Source of the DNA: an uncultured Methanomicrobiales archaeon
GTDB lineage: Archaea > Halobacteriota > Methanomicrobia > Methanomicrobiales > Methanospirillaceae
DNA length: 38,079 nt
NCBI GenBank assembly: GCA_903828975.1
Contig: CAIKOD010000028.1
Coordinates: 1 to 38,079 of the forward strand
Direction of reading: 5' to 3'
The position numbers were made by a program, and so were the translations under genes. This document shows positions 1-7,600 of this stretch, one piece after another. The notes under the pieces are model-generated. The model ran no database searches. It was not told where the DNA came from and saw only the letters and a list, made by a program, of their open reading frames with translations. The first letter of the stretch is position 1; every line of letters starts with the position of its first letter.

Positions 1-318
1 ATGATATCTCCCGGAACCGGCCGGTCCTGGTTACCGGTCTGGTTCCGGGGGTTGGCGTCCCTGTATGCATCGAGCCATGATTTCAGGGCTGCCGTGTCCC
101 CGTTCTGGATAGCAGTCTTTGCTGCCGAAACATCGACGCCCTTCTGCTCAAGTTTGTCAATGATATCTCCCGGAACCGGCCGGTCCTGGTTACCGGTCTG
201 GTTCCGGGGGTTGGCGTCCCTGTATGCATCGAGCCATGATTTCAGGGCAGCCATGTCCCCGTTCTGGATAGCAGTCTTTGCTGCCGAAACATCTACCCCC
301 TGCTGTTCAAGTTTATCA
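1..318. repeat. 159-bp tandem repeat, two units
   Basis: Units run 1-159 and 160-318, and the start of a diverged sequence follows at 319. I count about seven substitutions between the units, clustered in the last third, while the first roughly 90 bp are identical. The period is a multiple of three and encodes 53 residues of the minus-strand protein. Near identity at the DNA level suggests recent duplication or homogenisation. Confidence 0.9.
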
Positions 319-482
319 ATGATATCTCTGGGTAATCCATGACCCTGCCCCGGGGTAGTTTCATTTCTGGCGGCTTTTCCAAAGAGATGCGGGGTAACAA
401 CTGCTGCTCCGGCGAATCCTACGACCAGCGCAACAACCACACAGACTCCGAGAGCCCCGATAAATATTCCTGGTTTTTTCAT
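1..482 (-). CDS. Secreted or anchored protein with 53-residue tandem repeats (3' end outside window)
   Basis: The start is an ATG on the minus strand with a good SD (GGAG) upstream. The protein begins with Met-Lys-Lys, then a hydrophobic segment of about 20 residues (GIFIGALGVCVVVALVVGFA) that fits a signal peptide or membrane anchor. After a short linker come 53-residue repeats starting DIIDKLEQ and containing VDVSAAKTAIQNGD and ALKSWLDAYRDANPRN, each followed by a Thr/Asn/Gln/Pro linker. Two full repeats are seen and a third begins at the window edge, where the frame is still open. I do not recognise the family. The helical repeats joined by polar linkers suggest an extracellular binding or spacer protein, but that is inference. 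The plus-strand reading frame across the same DNA is a shadow of this repeat. Confidence 0.75.
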   Translation of the reverse strand, partial: MKKPGIFIGALGVCVVVALVVGFAGAAVVTPHLFGKAARNETTPGQGHGLPRDIIDKLEQQGVDVSAAKTAIQNGDMAALKSWLDAYRDANPRNQTGNQDRPVPGDIIDKLEQKGVDVSAAKTAIQNGDTAALKSWLDAYRDANPRNQTGNQDRPVPGDI

Positions 483-541
483 GATATTTCTCCTGTATCG
501 TTTCGGTGCTGGTGCAGTGCCCTGCACGCACCTTGTATAGA

Positions 542-557
542 ACATTATACATAATGT
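542..557. promoter_or_regulatory. Perfect palindrome upstream of the repeat protein
   Basis: ACATTAT-AC-ATAATGT is a perfect palindrome with 7-bp arms, in a very AT-rich stretch about 60 bp upstream of the minus-strand start at 482. It lies where an archaeal core promoter or operator would be expected. The gap between this gene and the XRE gene (483-724) otherwise shows no coding signal. Its role as an operator is inference. Confidence 0.4.
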
Positions 558-724
558 AATAAATACATTTCTTTAAATTGCGTATAACATACTATATGTG
601 GGATATAATCGATAAGTTCAACCACCGGACCACAATTACCCTGGTGATATGCAACAGGTTATGTGAGCGTACCGGGCAGCCAGTGAATTACACCGGTTAC
701 TGCTGGAGTGGTAAAAAAAGCGTG

Positions 725-943
725 TTATTTGATCTGACTGGCGTTTTCTTCGTCTTCGTACGTGAATACCTCCTCAATAGAGACCCCGAAATATCGTGCG
801 ATTCGGAAGGCGAGATCCAGTGAAGGTACATATTTTCCTTTCTCAATTGCCAGGATCGTCTGCCGGTTGACCCCGATCACCTGTGCCAGGTGCTCCTGGG
901 TCAGGTCATGCATAGCCCGGAATACCTTGATTTTATTCCTCAT
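725..943 (-). CDS. XRE-family helix-turn-helix transcriptional regulator
   Basis: This 72-residue protein is essentially one HTH_3 domain: MRNKIKVFRAMHDLTQEHLA, then the recognition helix region VNRQTILAIEKGKY and the PSLDLAFRIARYFGVSIEEVF tail typical of small YozG/Cro-like regulators. The chosen ATG overlaps the end of the upstream membrane-protein gene and has an SD (GGGAG) inside it; an upstream frame-extension start would lie deeper in that gene. The two genes therefore form a translationally coupled operon. DUF2178 membrane protein plus small XRE regulator is a recurrent archaeal pair. The regulator probably controls its own operon through the palindrome at 1420-1446, which is inference. 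Confidence 0.9.
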   Translation of the reverse strand: MRNKIKVFRAMHDLTQEHLAQVIGVNRQTILAIEKGKYVPSLDLAFRIARYFGVSIEEVFTYEDEENASQIK

Positions 944-1388
944 CGGTCTCCCAGTCCCCGTATTTACCTGCATAATAGATCCGGAACCCGACGTACAGGA
1001 AGATCATCAGGCAGAGAAGGCCCAGCTGGACAAAGCCGATCAGCCGTGGTGAAAGCAGCTCCGGAAGAATTGGTGGATGCTCCGTTGGAAATCCCCTGGG
1101 AAACGTGGGTGCCCTGAGCAACTGCATTACAGCCCCGATAGAGAATGCACAAAAGACGACCCAGAAGACCTGCATTGTCCGTAGCACTGCCTGCTCGGTA
1201 ATCTTTACATCCCGTTCGTCCTCTTTTAAGTCGGATACCTGGCGACGGATCAGGTAGATCCCAGCAACTGCCACGATGAAAGATAACTCTATCAGGAGGG
1301 GTGTATGGATCACATCAGAATACCAGAACAGTCCGACCAGTGCAATGGCGATACACCCGATGATGAGGTAAAATGTATTCTTCTTCAA
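933..1388 (-). CDS. DUF2178-type membrane protein
   Basis: The protein has 151 residues and four predicted membrane segments: about 6-24, 31-47, 70-90 and 119-139. The acidic DERD motif after helix 2 (KEDERDVKITEQAVLRT) is the hallmark I associate with DUF2178. The start is TTG: an in-frame stop lies 15 nt upstream, no ATG or GTG is available, and a GAGGGAG SD sits just before it. It overlaps the XRE gene by 11 nt and is cotranscribed with it. Function is unknown; a membrane sensor or anti-regulator role for the XRE partner is possible but unproven. Confidence 0.85.
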   Translation of the reverse strand: MKKNTFYLIIGCIAIALVGLFWYSDVIHTPLLIELSFIVAVAGIYLIRRQVSDLKEDERDVKITEQAVLRTMQVFWVVFCAFSIGAVMQLLRAPTFPRGFPTEHPPILPELLSPRLIGFVQLGLLCLMIFLYVGFRIYYAGKYGDWETDEE

Positions 1389-1419
1389 TCTCTCCCTCTG
1401 TTAACGGAATTCTACCTCT

Positions 1420-1446
1420 GGTATATAGAATGTGACTATATGTACC
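1420..1446 (-). promoter_or_regulatory. Palindrome overlapping the TATA box of the DUF2178-XRE operon
   Basis: The plus strand reads GGTATATAG, a 7-nt spacer, then CTATATGTACC. The arms are inverted repeats with a 2-nt insertion. On the minus strand this contains CTATATAC about 30 nt upstream of the TTG start, a plausible TATA box. A dyad overlapping TATA is a typical place for an archaeal repressor operator. The cognate protein would be the XRE product of the same operon (inference). Confidence 0.5.
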
Positions 1447-1536
1447 TTCCCTGGGGACAAGAATCCACCAATGAACAATGTCTGTTCAATTCAGTTGTTT
1501 AAAAAAGGATAGTAAATTTCTCTTGAAATCCCGCTA

Positions 1537-2046
1537 TCAAGGGTTTATCGCCTTGAACGGGACTATTTCATCATAGGTCTTGACTTTTCCCACGGTCGGA
1601 GCGGTCACCCAGATCTCCATCCTGTTCTGGTAGGTACTGCACGGGAATGACACGTATTGCCCGACATAGAATGGTGGCAGCATAAAGTCCTGCTGTGATG
1701 ATCCGTCCGGCTTTGTGAAGATCACATCAACGCGGGAATCAAAGTTCATACCGTTTCCGCCCCGGAGTGTCACTACCATAAAGGGGTTGGCGGTATCCCC
1801 GTTACCCTGTACCATGAAATCAAGCATATAGTTAGGCGGAAGCATTTGTGTTGGCCCCGGAGTGCCCATCCCCACCTTTGGAGTGGTTGCAACCGGTGCT
1901 GTTGCCTGGGGGGGGAGCGGTGTTGCAACCGGACTTGCAACCGGGGTCTGTGTTACCGCCGGGGGTGTAGCATTCTGGGTACATCCTGCCGTTAATACGA
2001 ACGCAACAACGAGTACCAGGCTTATTACAAGGATCGAAGATTTCAT
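1537..2046 (-). CDS. Secreted lipoprotein, paralogue 1
   Basis: The 169-residue protein has a signal peptide (MKSSILVISLVLVVAFVLTAGC) with lipobox LTAGC, so it is probably lipid-anchored outside the cell. A Pro/Thr/Ala/Val linker (about 25-60) precedes a compact domain with MLDFMVQGNGDTANPFMVV, RGGNGMNFDSRVDV and a C-terminal VGKVKTYDEIV. Family function is not known to me. The next gene upstream is a close paralogue of identical length, so this is a recent tandem duplication. Upstream boxes are identical in sequence and distance in both copies. A TATA-like TTATAC ends 23 nt before the ATG, which predicts a leaderless or nearly leaderless mRNA. Confidence 0.85.
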   Translation of the reverse strand: MKSSILVISLVLVVAFVLTAGCTQNATPPAVTQTPVASPVATPLPPQATAPVATTPKVGMGTPGPTQMLPPNYMLDFMVQGNGDTANPFMVVTLRGGNGMNFDSRVDVIFTKPDGSSQQDFMLPPFYVGQYVSFPCSTYQNRMEIWVTAPTVGKVKTYDEIVPFKAINP

Positions 2047-2069
2047 AGATGAAGATCAGACAAAAGAGC

Positions 2070-2087
2070 GTATAATCCTATCGTACC
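2070..2087 (-). promoter_or_regulatory. Promoter of lipoprotein paralogue 1
   Basis: The minus strand reads GGTACGATAGGATTATAC, ending 23 nt upstream of the ATG. The same 18 bp at the same distance precede paralogue 2, while the flanking bases have diverged. It reads as BRE plus TATA with transcription starting at or near the ATG. Confidence 0.6.
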
Positions 2088-2164
2088 ATTGGCCCCGGAT
2101 AAATCAGTCTCATTAATCTGTGGTGCGAAAAAAAGGAATATTAATTTTTCCTTATATCCCGTTC

Positions 2165-2674
2165 TTACGGGTTTATCGATTTGAACCCTACTATATCGTC
2201 ATATGTCTTGACCTTTCCCACGGTTGGAGCGGTCACCCAGATCTCCACCCTGTTCTGGTAGGTACTTGACGGGAATGTCACTTGTTGCCCGACATAAAAC
2301 GGCGGTAGCATAGAGTTCTGCTGGGATGTTCCATCCGGCTTTGTGAAGGTCACATCAACGCGGGAATCGAGGTTCATACCGTTTCCGCCCCGGAGCGTCA
2401 CTGCCATGTAGGGGTTAGATGTATCCCCGTTACCCTGCACCATGAAGTCGAGCATGTAGTCAACCGGGAGCATTTGTGTTGGTCCCGGGGTCCCCATCCC
2501 GATCTGCTGGACCGTCGTTACCGGTGCCGGTGACTGGGAGGCTACCGGGGTTGTGACCGGAGCTGCGGTTGGAGTAGCTGTTACCACCGGTGGCGTTGCA
2601 TTCTGGGTACACCCTGCTGTTAAGACGAACGCAACAGCGAGTACCAGGCTTATTACCAGGATTGAATAGTTCAT
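2165..2674 (-). CDS. Secreted lipoprotein, paralogue 2
   Basis: This 169-residue paralogue of the neighbouring lipoprotein has the same layout: signal peptide with lipobox LTAGC, a Thr/Pro/Val-rich linker that differs between copies, and a conserved C-terminal domain of about 110 residues (MLDFMVQGNGDTSNPYMAVT, RGGNGMNLDSRVDVTFTKPD). The start was set at the ATG giving MNYSILVISL. A longer frame upstream would put 40 residues before the signal peptide and read through the promoter, so I reject it. Domain identity between copies is high and the linker has drifted, which suggests selection on the globular part. Confidence 0.85.
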   Translation of the reverse strand: MNYSILVISLVLAVAFVLTAGCTQNATPPVVTATPTAAPVTTPVASQSPAPVTTVQQIGMGTPGPTQMLPVDYMLDFMVQGNGDTSNPYMAVTLRGGNGMNLDSRVDVTFTKPDGTSQQNSMLPPFYVGQQVTFPSSTYQNRVEIWVTAPTVGKVKTYDDIVGFKSINP

Positions 2675-2697
2675 ACCTGAATATCGGATAATATACC

Positions 2698-2715
2698 GTA
2701 TAATCCTATCGTACC
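2698..2715 (-). promoter_or_regulatory. Promoter of lipoprotein paralogue 2
   Basis: This is the same 18 bp (GGTACGATAGGATTATAC on the minus strand) as before paralogue 1, again ending 23 nt from the ATG. Retention of box and spacing after duplication supports function. Confidence 0.6.
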
Positions 2716-2853
2716 AAACAATGTGCTGTGTAATAAAATCAGCCCCCGCGTAATCCCATTTCCTGATTAACTGTTTATATCCACCCGGATCCACGGATCC
2801 CTAGACTCCCTTTCCCATTGATTCCAGGTACGGAATAAACACCTTCATCACCC

Positions 2854-3540
2854 ATGAATTCCAGAACAAGGACTATGTGCATGTTCGACGATTCCTCCGG
2901 AACGGTACTCGATGAGATTATCAACGCCCGCCGGACGTACCGGATCTTCCGGCCGGGTGTCCCCCCGGCAGTTCATATCGGCGGGATCATCCAGGCGGGC
3001 CTTGCTGCACCCTTTGCCGCCGCAGCGGTTGGTGGAAAGGGCCATGAGTATTTCAGGCAGTTCTTTGTCTTTCCACGTGGAAGCCGCGACCTTGTGATCG
3101 CCGGGGGACTCCTGATGCAGAAAGTCCACATGATGGCAGAAGAGCTTGAAATGCAGATGAAGAACAACCCGTCATTAAGGCCGAAGGTTGAACCATTTTA
3201 TTGTCGTCTTGAGATGATCCGGAAGGCAGGGGTTGTACCAGGGGTAGAGACTGCCCCGTATTACATCGTGGTCGCTGAACGCAAAGGGTACCCCCCGGTC
3301 GAGCAGCAGTCGCTCGCCCACTGCCTGGAAAACATGTGGCTTAAAGCGACCTCCTTAAATCTAGGGTTCCAGCTGGTGTCAGTGACCGGGCAGATGGGAC
3401 CAGACCCCGAGTTCTGCCGGCTCCTAGGTATCCAGCCTGATGTCTTCGAACTGAACGGGTGTGCAGTTGGGTATTACCAGGAGCAGTTGCCCCCGTCCAT
3501 CCGTCCCCCTGCAGAACTGGTGACAAGGTGGATGGAATGA
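2854..3540 (+). CDS. Nitroreductase-family flavoprotein
   Basis: The 228-residue protein has the nitroreductase fold signature: N-terminal ARRTYRIFRPG (the RRSxRxF-like FMN contact), a middle region of helices, APYYIVVAERKG, and a late LENMWLKATSLNLGFQLVS helix followed by GxxPDVFELNGCAVGYY, the usual C-terminal pattern. It is expected to be a cytoplasmic FMN-dependent NAD(P)H or ferredoxin oxidoreductase with unknown substrate. Starts at 2875 or 2881 are also possible because the first eight residues are not conserved-looking. It is monocistronic and ends convergent to the DUF4349 gene, with a MITE-like copy between them. Confidence 0.8.
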   Translation: MNSRTRTMCMFDDSSGTVLDEIINARRTYRIFRPGVPPAVHIGGIIQAGLAAPFAAAAVGGKGHEYFRQFFVFPRGSRDLVIAGGLLMQKVHMMAEELEMQMKNNPSLRPKVEPFYCRLEMIRKAGVVPGVETAPYYIVVAERKGYPPVEQQSLAHCLENMWLKATSLNLGFQLVSVTGQMGPDPEFCRLLGIQPDVFELNGCAVGYYQEQLPPSIRPPAELVTRWME

Positions 3541-3627
3541 ACTGGAATTCCTAAAACTTTGTCCCGATACCTGGAATACTCCTATTGAAGGGGCATTTTA
3601 CTCCCCTGAAAAATTATTGGATATACT

Positions 3628-3890
3628 GCCTTTGTTGAAACCCTGCGTGTTTAGAAAGAGGAAGGGAAAATATGTAGACAGGAAGGGGTTTCACCACCTC
3701 CCTGTCTCACACCCGACAAGGTATCCTTTGGGCAGGGTTCAACTCCAGTATTCCCCAAAATTTCAGAGATTAGAGAGACCAGTCCCTAATCCCGGCCGGG
3801 GCCGCCGAAGCGACGGGGTGGAGCCCCGGAAGCATGTATACGTTCCGGAATACCCGTTTGCTCACCAGGATGGATTTCAGGGGATGTCAA
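3628..3890 (+). mobile_element. MITE-like element, copy A (degenerate right end)
   Basis: The left end GCCTTTGTTGAAACCCTGC matches the other copies. It continues with a T/A-rich tract, the GGAAGGGG-TTTCA-CCACCTCC hairpin region, the internal inverted copy GCAGGGTTCAA (3732-3742), AAAATTTCAGAGATTA, and a GC-rich hairpin module with GGCCGGGG...GAGCCCCGG. The right end has decayed and ends near GATGTCAA. It lies between the convergent 3' ends of the nitroreductase and DUF4349 genes, 16 bp from the latter's stop. No protein of its own is encoded. Confidence 0.75.
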
Positions 3891-3906
3891 ACCCTTCCCC
3901 GGGATT

Positions 3907-4851
3907 TTATTTCTTTTCAGGTGTTTCCGGTTTCGGAGGAGCCGCTCCCGTTGCGGTCTTTTTTGACTGGCGCCAGCGGTACACTCCGTATCCGGCAGCC
4001 CCGATAATTATCAGCGGCAGCAGGGTGAACAATGCCACGATCAGGAGATCGATCATCCCTACAAGCCCGGAAATACCTTCATTGATGGTACTGATAAAAC
4101 TGTGTCCTGGCTGCCCACCGACGGGTTCTTTCTCTGCCAGGTTCACCGTTATCGTCGAGAGGTCTATCCGGTTATTCAGGTACCGCATCCTGCCCTCGAG
4201 CCGGTCGAGACTGGTCTGGACCCGGTCAATCTGCTCCTGGACCTTTATGATATCCTCTACCTTTTCGCTCTTTTTCATTATTTCGTTATATTGTGCGATC
4301 TGGTTCTGGTAGGAGGCCTTCTGTGCCAGGAGGTCGGTATATTCGGCCGTTACATCTTCACCGTTCGTTGTGGCTGACCTGACATTTCCGATTTCTTTAG
4401 CACTGGCGAGCACGCTTTCGAATTCCTTTGCAGGGACCCGGAGCACGACCGTTGCAGTCCGGCGGTCATTGTAGAGAGTGCTGAAGGTTGAGGATGCTAC
4501 ATAACCTCCTCTTCCTGCTGCAATGGCTTTTAAACTGTCAACAGAAGCAGCTACATCGGGGACTTCAAGACTTAGCTGTGCTGTATAGATGAGTTTCTGG
4601 TCAATCGCTCCACCCTGGCCCGCTGTGTCTGTGCTGCCTGACGCAACAGGTGCCTGGGTAGGTACAGGGCGATAACTCCCCTGCCCGATACCAGATTCGT
4701 AATTCGTTCCACCTGTCGCGTCATTTGGGGCTGACACCAGGGACTTCTGCCCGCTTCCGCCCGTTATCGTTGTGCAACCTGCTGATAGTACGGCGATAAC
4801 CACGACCAGCAGGACAAGGGTCACGTAGGTACCTCGGTTCATAAAGAACAT
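3907..4851 (-). CDS. DUF4349 lipoprotein with C-terminal membrane segment
   Basis: The 314-residue protein has an N-terminal signal with lipobox LSAGC and a low-complexity Gly/Ser/Thr linker to about residue 85. A DUF4349 domain follows (KLIYTAQLSLEVPDVAASVD, YVASSTFS, VVLRVPAKEFESVL, TTNGEDVTAEYTDLLAQK). Next come a coiled-coil helix pair (about 175-230) and NNRIDLSTITVNLAEKEP, then a transmembrane segment around 265-290 and a basic Lys/Pro-rich tail. DUF4349 proteins are surface proteins of unknown function found in bacteria and archaea. An ATG three residues in is an equally good start; neither has a clear SD. Confidence 0.85.
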   Translation of the reverse strand: MFFMNRGTYVTLVLLVVVIAVLSAGCTTITGGSGQKSLVSAPNDATGGTNYESGIGQGSYRPVPTQAPVASGSTDTAGQGGAIDQKLIYTAQLSLEVPDVAASVDSLKAIAAGRGGYVASSTFSTLYNDRRTATVVLRVPAKEFESVLASAKEIGNVRSATTNGEDVTAEYTDLLAQKASYQNQIAQYNEIMKKSEKVEDIIKVQEQIDRVQTSLDRLEGRMRYLNNRIDLSTITVNLAEKEPVGGQPGHSFISTINEGISGLVGMIDLLIVALFTLLPLIIIGAAGYGVYRWRQSKKTATGAAPPKPETPEKK

Positions 4852-4924
4852 GATAACCGGGTGAATATTTATACCAACGTATGAATGTGAAATATTTCGC
4901 AGTTAAAAAACCGCGTTTACTCAT

Positions 4925-5273
4925 AATAACCCGTATTTTCAGCCCTTTTTGGGAAAACAGAATATTGTTGTGACTTTATGGCTGTTACCGGGCTTCATCC
5001 AGGTTTCCGGTCAATCCCGGCATTTTTATGTGATTTTTTTCAAAATTTACCGGTAAGGACTGAAAGTTGTTCATCCCCTGGCTAACTGTTTCATTCTCCT
5101 GAGTCTGGTGGTAGTCCCTGTCCTGTTCATGCGAAAATGACCTGCACTGCAGGAAGGAACCCTATAAATCTATGAGATTGTCCGAAATACAGGTTATTCC
5201 TGTCCGAAGGTGAGCATGTATCAACATCGAAATATCTATTGCATAGGATTATGCAACGATAGGATGTTACAAC
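4925..5273. other. Intergenic region, probable regulatory leader of the response regulator
   Basis: These 350 bp between divergent genes carry no convincing reading frame. A TATA-like CCTATAAATC lies at 5161-5170, about 105 nt before the response-regulator ATG. Nearer the ATG, GCATAGGATTATGCAACGAT contains a small dyad (GCATA...TATGC). It also contains the words AGGATTAT and CGATAGGAT that occur in the lipoprotein promoters. Confidence 0.35.
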
Positions 5274-6398
5274 ATGATTCAGGTTCTCTACGTGGATGAT
5301 GAGCCAGGTCTCCTTGAAATCGGAAAATTATTCCTGGAGAGGACGAAGGATATCAAGGTAGAGACAATTAATTCAGCCACGCAGGGGCTGGACCAGCTTG
5401 ACCTTATGAATTATGACGTTATCGTTTCAGATTTCCAGATGCCGCACATGGACGGAATAGAATTTTTAAAAAAGGTCCGTGCTGCAAAAGGTGATATCCC
5501 GTTTATCCTTTTCACCGGCAGGGGAAGAGAGGAAGTGGTGATCGAGGCGATTAATAGTGGTGCCAATTTCTATCTCCAGAAGGGTGGGGAACCGAAGGCC
5601 CAGTTCGCCGAGCTTGCCCACAAGATCCGCCAGCTTGTCAGGAGGACCAGTGTTGAAGGGATGCTCCAGCAGAACGAGACCTGGTTTCAGGCGATTATCC
5701 GGCATTCTGACGAGATTATCACCCTGCTCAACAAGGATGGCGTGATTATCTATGCGTCCCCCCCGATCCAGCGGATGCTCGGGTACAAGGCGATGAGCAT
5801 GACCGGGAAAAAACAGATGGACCTTGTCCACCCTGATGATGTTACCGCTGTAATCAATGAATTTTCCCGGGCGTTTGAAAAGGACCATCTCCGGACTCCC
5901 GTACGGTACCGGATCATGAAATCTGATAACTCTTATATGCAGGTGGAATCGGTTATCACCAGCCTCCTCGATGTACCTGAAATACAGGGGGCGATGATGA
6001 CCACAAGGGATATTACCGTGTGGAAAGAAGCGGAACATGCCATGCAGACTGACCTTGCCCGTTACCATCGTGCCGAGTGCCTGGTCAGGTCGGGGTACTG
6101 GGAACAAAAAACCGGGACCGGTACCGTTACCCTGTCTGAAGGTGCAAAGGCCCTGTTCGGTCTTCCGGCTGTAGAGTGCCCCGTGCCGGATTTTGAAGGA
6201 CTCACCCTTCCCGAGCACCGGGAACAACTGGAACAGGCAAAACAGGCATTGATATCAGAAGGCCTGCCATACAGGCTTGAGTATAAAATCCGGAGGAAGG
6301 ACGATGGGACTGTCATTACAGTCCATTCAGTTGCAGAATATGACCCGGAATCGCAGGTTATGTTCTGTGCCGTTCACGAAGTGGCCGGTGTTTCGTAA
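5274..6398 (+). CDS. Response regulator with REC and PAS domains
   Basis: The 374-residue protein has a REC domain at 1-120 with acidic pair D8/D9, phospho-acceptor D53 (VSDFQMPHMDG), T81 and K103, all present. A PAS domain follows at about 133-255 (FQAIIRHSDEIITLLNKDG, IYASPPIQRMLGY, HPDDV, TTRDIT). A second PAS-like segment covers about 265-374 (LVRSGYWEQKTGTG, YRLEYKIRRKDDGT). There is no histidine kinase HisKA/HATPase domain after the PAS domains, and the gene stops cleanly. REC-PAS proteins without kinase or DNA-binding output are common in Methanomicrobiales. Output is probably through protein interaction. No partner kinase is adjacent. Confidence 0.9.
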   Translation: MIQVLYVDDEPGLLEIGKLFLERTKDIKVETINSATQGLDQLDLMNYDVIVSDFQMPHMDGIEFLKKVRAAKGDIPFILFTGRGREEVVIEAINSGANFYLQKGGEPKAQFAELAHKIRQLVRRTSVEGMLQQNETWFQAIIRHSDEIITLLNKDGVIIYASPPIQRMLGYKAMSMTGKKQMDLVHPDDVTAVINEFSRAFEKDHLRTPVRYRIMKSDNSYMQVESVITSLLDVPEIQGAMMTTRDITVWKEAEHAMQTDLARYHRAECLVRSGYWEQKTGTGTVTLSEGAKALFGLPAVECPVPDFEGLTLPEHREQLEQAKQALISEGLPYRLEYKIRRKDDGTVITVHSVAEYDPESQVMFCAVHEVAGVS

Positions 6399-6516
6399 TA
6401 TCAGGCCTGCACTGATGACCTGTTATGGACTAAAACCTCTGGCAGATTGTACCGGGCGGGATTAACAGGGTGAAAGTCCGGAAGACCCACACTCTATCCT
6501 ATGATCCCGGTGGCTT

Positions 6517-6690
6517 AATTTCGAGACAAATGCAATTATTTACGATGAAAAAGTAGCAGAGGAATTCAAACAGGCTTATCTCAATGACCTGTCGTTCTGT
6601 ACTGAGCTCACACCAGAGTGGTATCCCACCAGGTCAGGATATTTCAAGGCCAGGTCTTCTTTTTCCCGCCTCTTCTCACCGATCCTGTGC
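6517..6690 (+). pseudogene. C-terminal remnant of a cardiolipin synthase / phospholipase D family gene
   Basis: Reading from 6517 gives NFETNAIIYDEKVAEEFKQA then YLNDLSFCTELTPEWYP and an RLFSPIL end. This matches the extreme C-terminus of bacterial-type cardiolipin synthases (NFExNAxIYD, then a basic RLFSPLL tail). The frame is closed by a stop just upstream, and neither HKD motif nor an upstream domain is present, so only about 58 codons survive. The frame runs on to a stop at 6736-6738, overlapping the 3' end of the PHP gene. Most of the source gene was deleted or lies elsewhere. The assignment comes from motif memory only. Confidence 0.6.
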
Positions 6691-6730
6691 GGTGGGGGCA
6701 CCGTGTTTTTTCCACATCGTCACGACCTGG

Positions 6731-7600
6731 TTATTTAATCAGGTCGCTCAGGTACTGCTTCAACCTTGGAACATTCTGTTCATAATGGACCTGCAGGGAG
6801 GATACCGTGTAGGGGATGTAGTTCCAGGCGATAACCCCTGCTGTCATCCCTTTGTGAAGAGGGCTTACAGTTGAACCGATGACGATGCTTTCCTTCGAGA
6901 GGATACCGTTAAGGAACCCGTCCTCGGTATCTGCCCTGACACAGGTAACGACGCTGCCTACCGAGGGGAGCACATGAGCGTCGGAACCCCCTGTTATCGG
7001 GAAATTGTGTTCTCCTGCATACCTGGCAGCTTTTTCATTGATGTCCCGGCTCATCCCCCCGCATATAACCTCTATTCCATCAATGTGATCGATTGTCCCG
7101 GCGGGAAGGGTCTTATTATCGATGCATTTCAGTATACCACGGTTGATGCCAAAATACCCGAACGGGTGGGCCGCGACCTTCACACAATGGTAGTCCTCTG
7201 CTGATTCGAGGATCTTCTCTGTCGATAACTGCAGTGCCATGTACTGGCTTTTTCGGAGCGTTCCCCTGATATGGGTGATAAAATAATCCACCAGCTCGTC
7301 AGCGGAGTAAAAATAAAGGAGGATATGAGGCCCTTCGTGTGAACTGAGCTCAATTCCCGGGATAACGAGGACACCACGGGACTGCTGGCATGCCTCGATT
7401 ACTCCCTGGATCTCGTTATGATCGGTAATTGCAACCCCTGTACCAAGGTGTTTTGCACGGGTAAGGAGCGAAGGGATGCTGATAGCGGCATCAGAGTGAC
7501 GGGTATGGATATGCATATCCACCGGCATATACCCCCTGTCCCTGATCTCGTGGAGAACCGGGGTTGAAAAATGTATAGGGTGGTGGGAATACGGACTCAT
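6731..7600 (-). CDS. PHP-domain metal-dependent phosphoesterase
   Basis: The 289-residue protein has the complete PHP metal site: DMHIHT (28-33), ITDHNE (58-63), PGIE (81-84), AHPFGY (144-149) and GSDAH (205-209). PHP proteins of this size act on phosphate esters or nucleotides (TrpH/YciV-like), and the substrate here is unknown. The HSDAAISIPSLLTRAKHLG stretch, typical of this COG0613 group, follows the first motif. The ATG start has no strong SD. The gene ends over the 3' part of the cardiolipin-synthase remnant. It looks intact and functional. Confidence 0.88.
   Translation of the reverse strand: MSPYSHHPIHFSTPVLHEIRDRGYMPVDMHIHTRHSDAAISIPSLLTRAKHLGTGVAITDHNEIQGVIEACQQSRGVLVIPGIELSSHEGPHILLYFYSADELVDYFITHIRGTLRKSQYMALQLSTEKILESAEDYHCVKVAAHPFGYFGINRGILKCIDNKTLPAGTIDHIDGIEVICGGMSRDINEKAARYAGEHNFPITGGSDAHVLPSVGSVVTCVRADTEDGFLNGILSKESIVIGSTVSPLHKGMTAGVIAWNYIPYTVSSLQVHYEQNVPRLKQYLSDLIK

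Noticed and set aside
1-342. Plus-strand frame across the 159-bp repeat
   Set aside because: It is the antisense shadow of the minus-strand repeat protein, which has a start, SD and signal-like N-terminus.
6440-6500. GGGTGAAAGTCCGG-like motif resembling group II intron or RNase P elements
   Set aside because: Only the short motif matches. The flanks show no intron domains, reverse transcriptase, or RNase P core.
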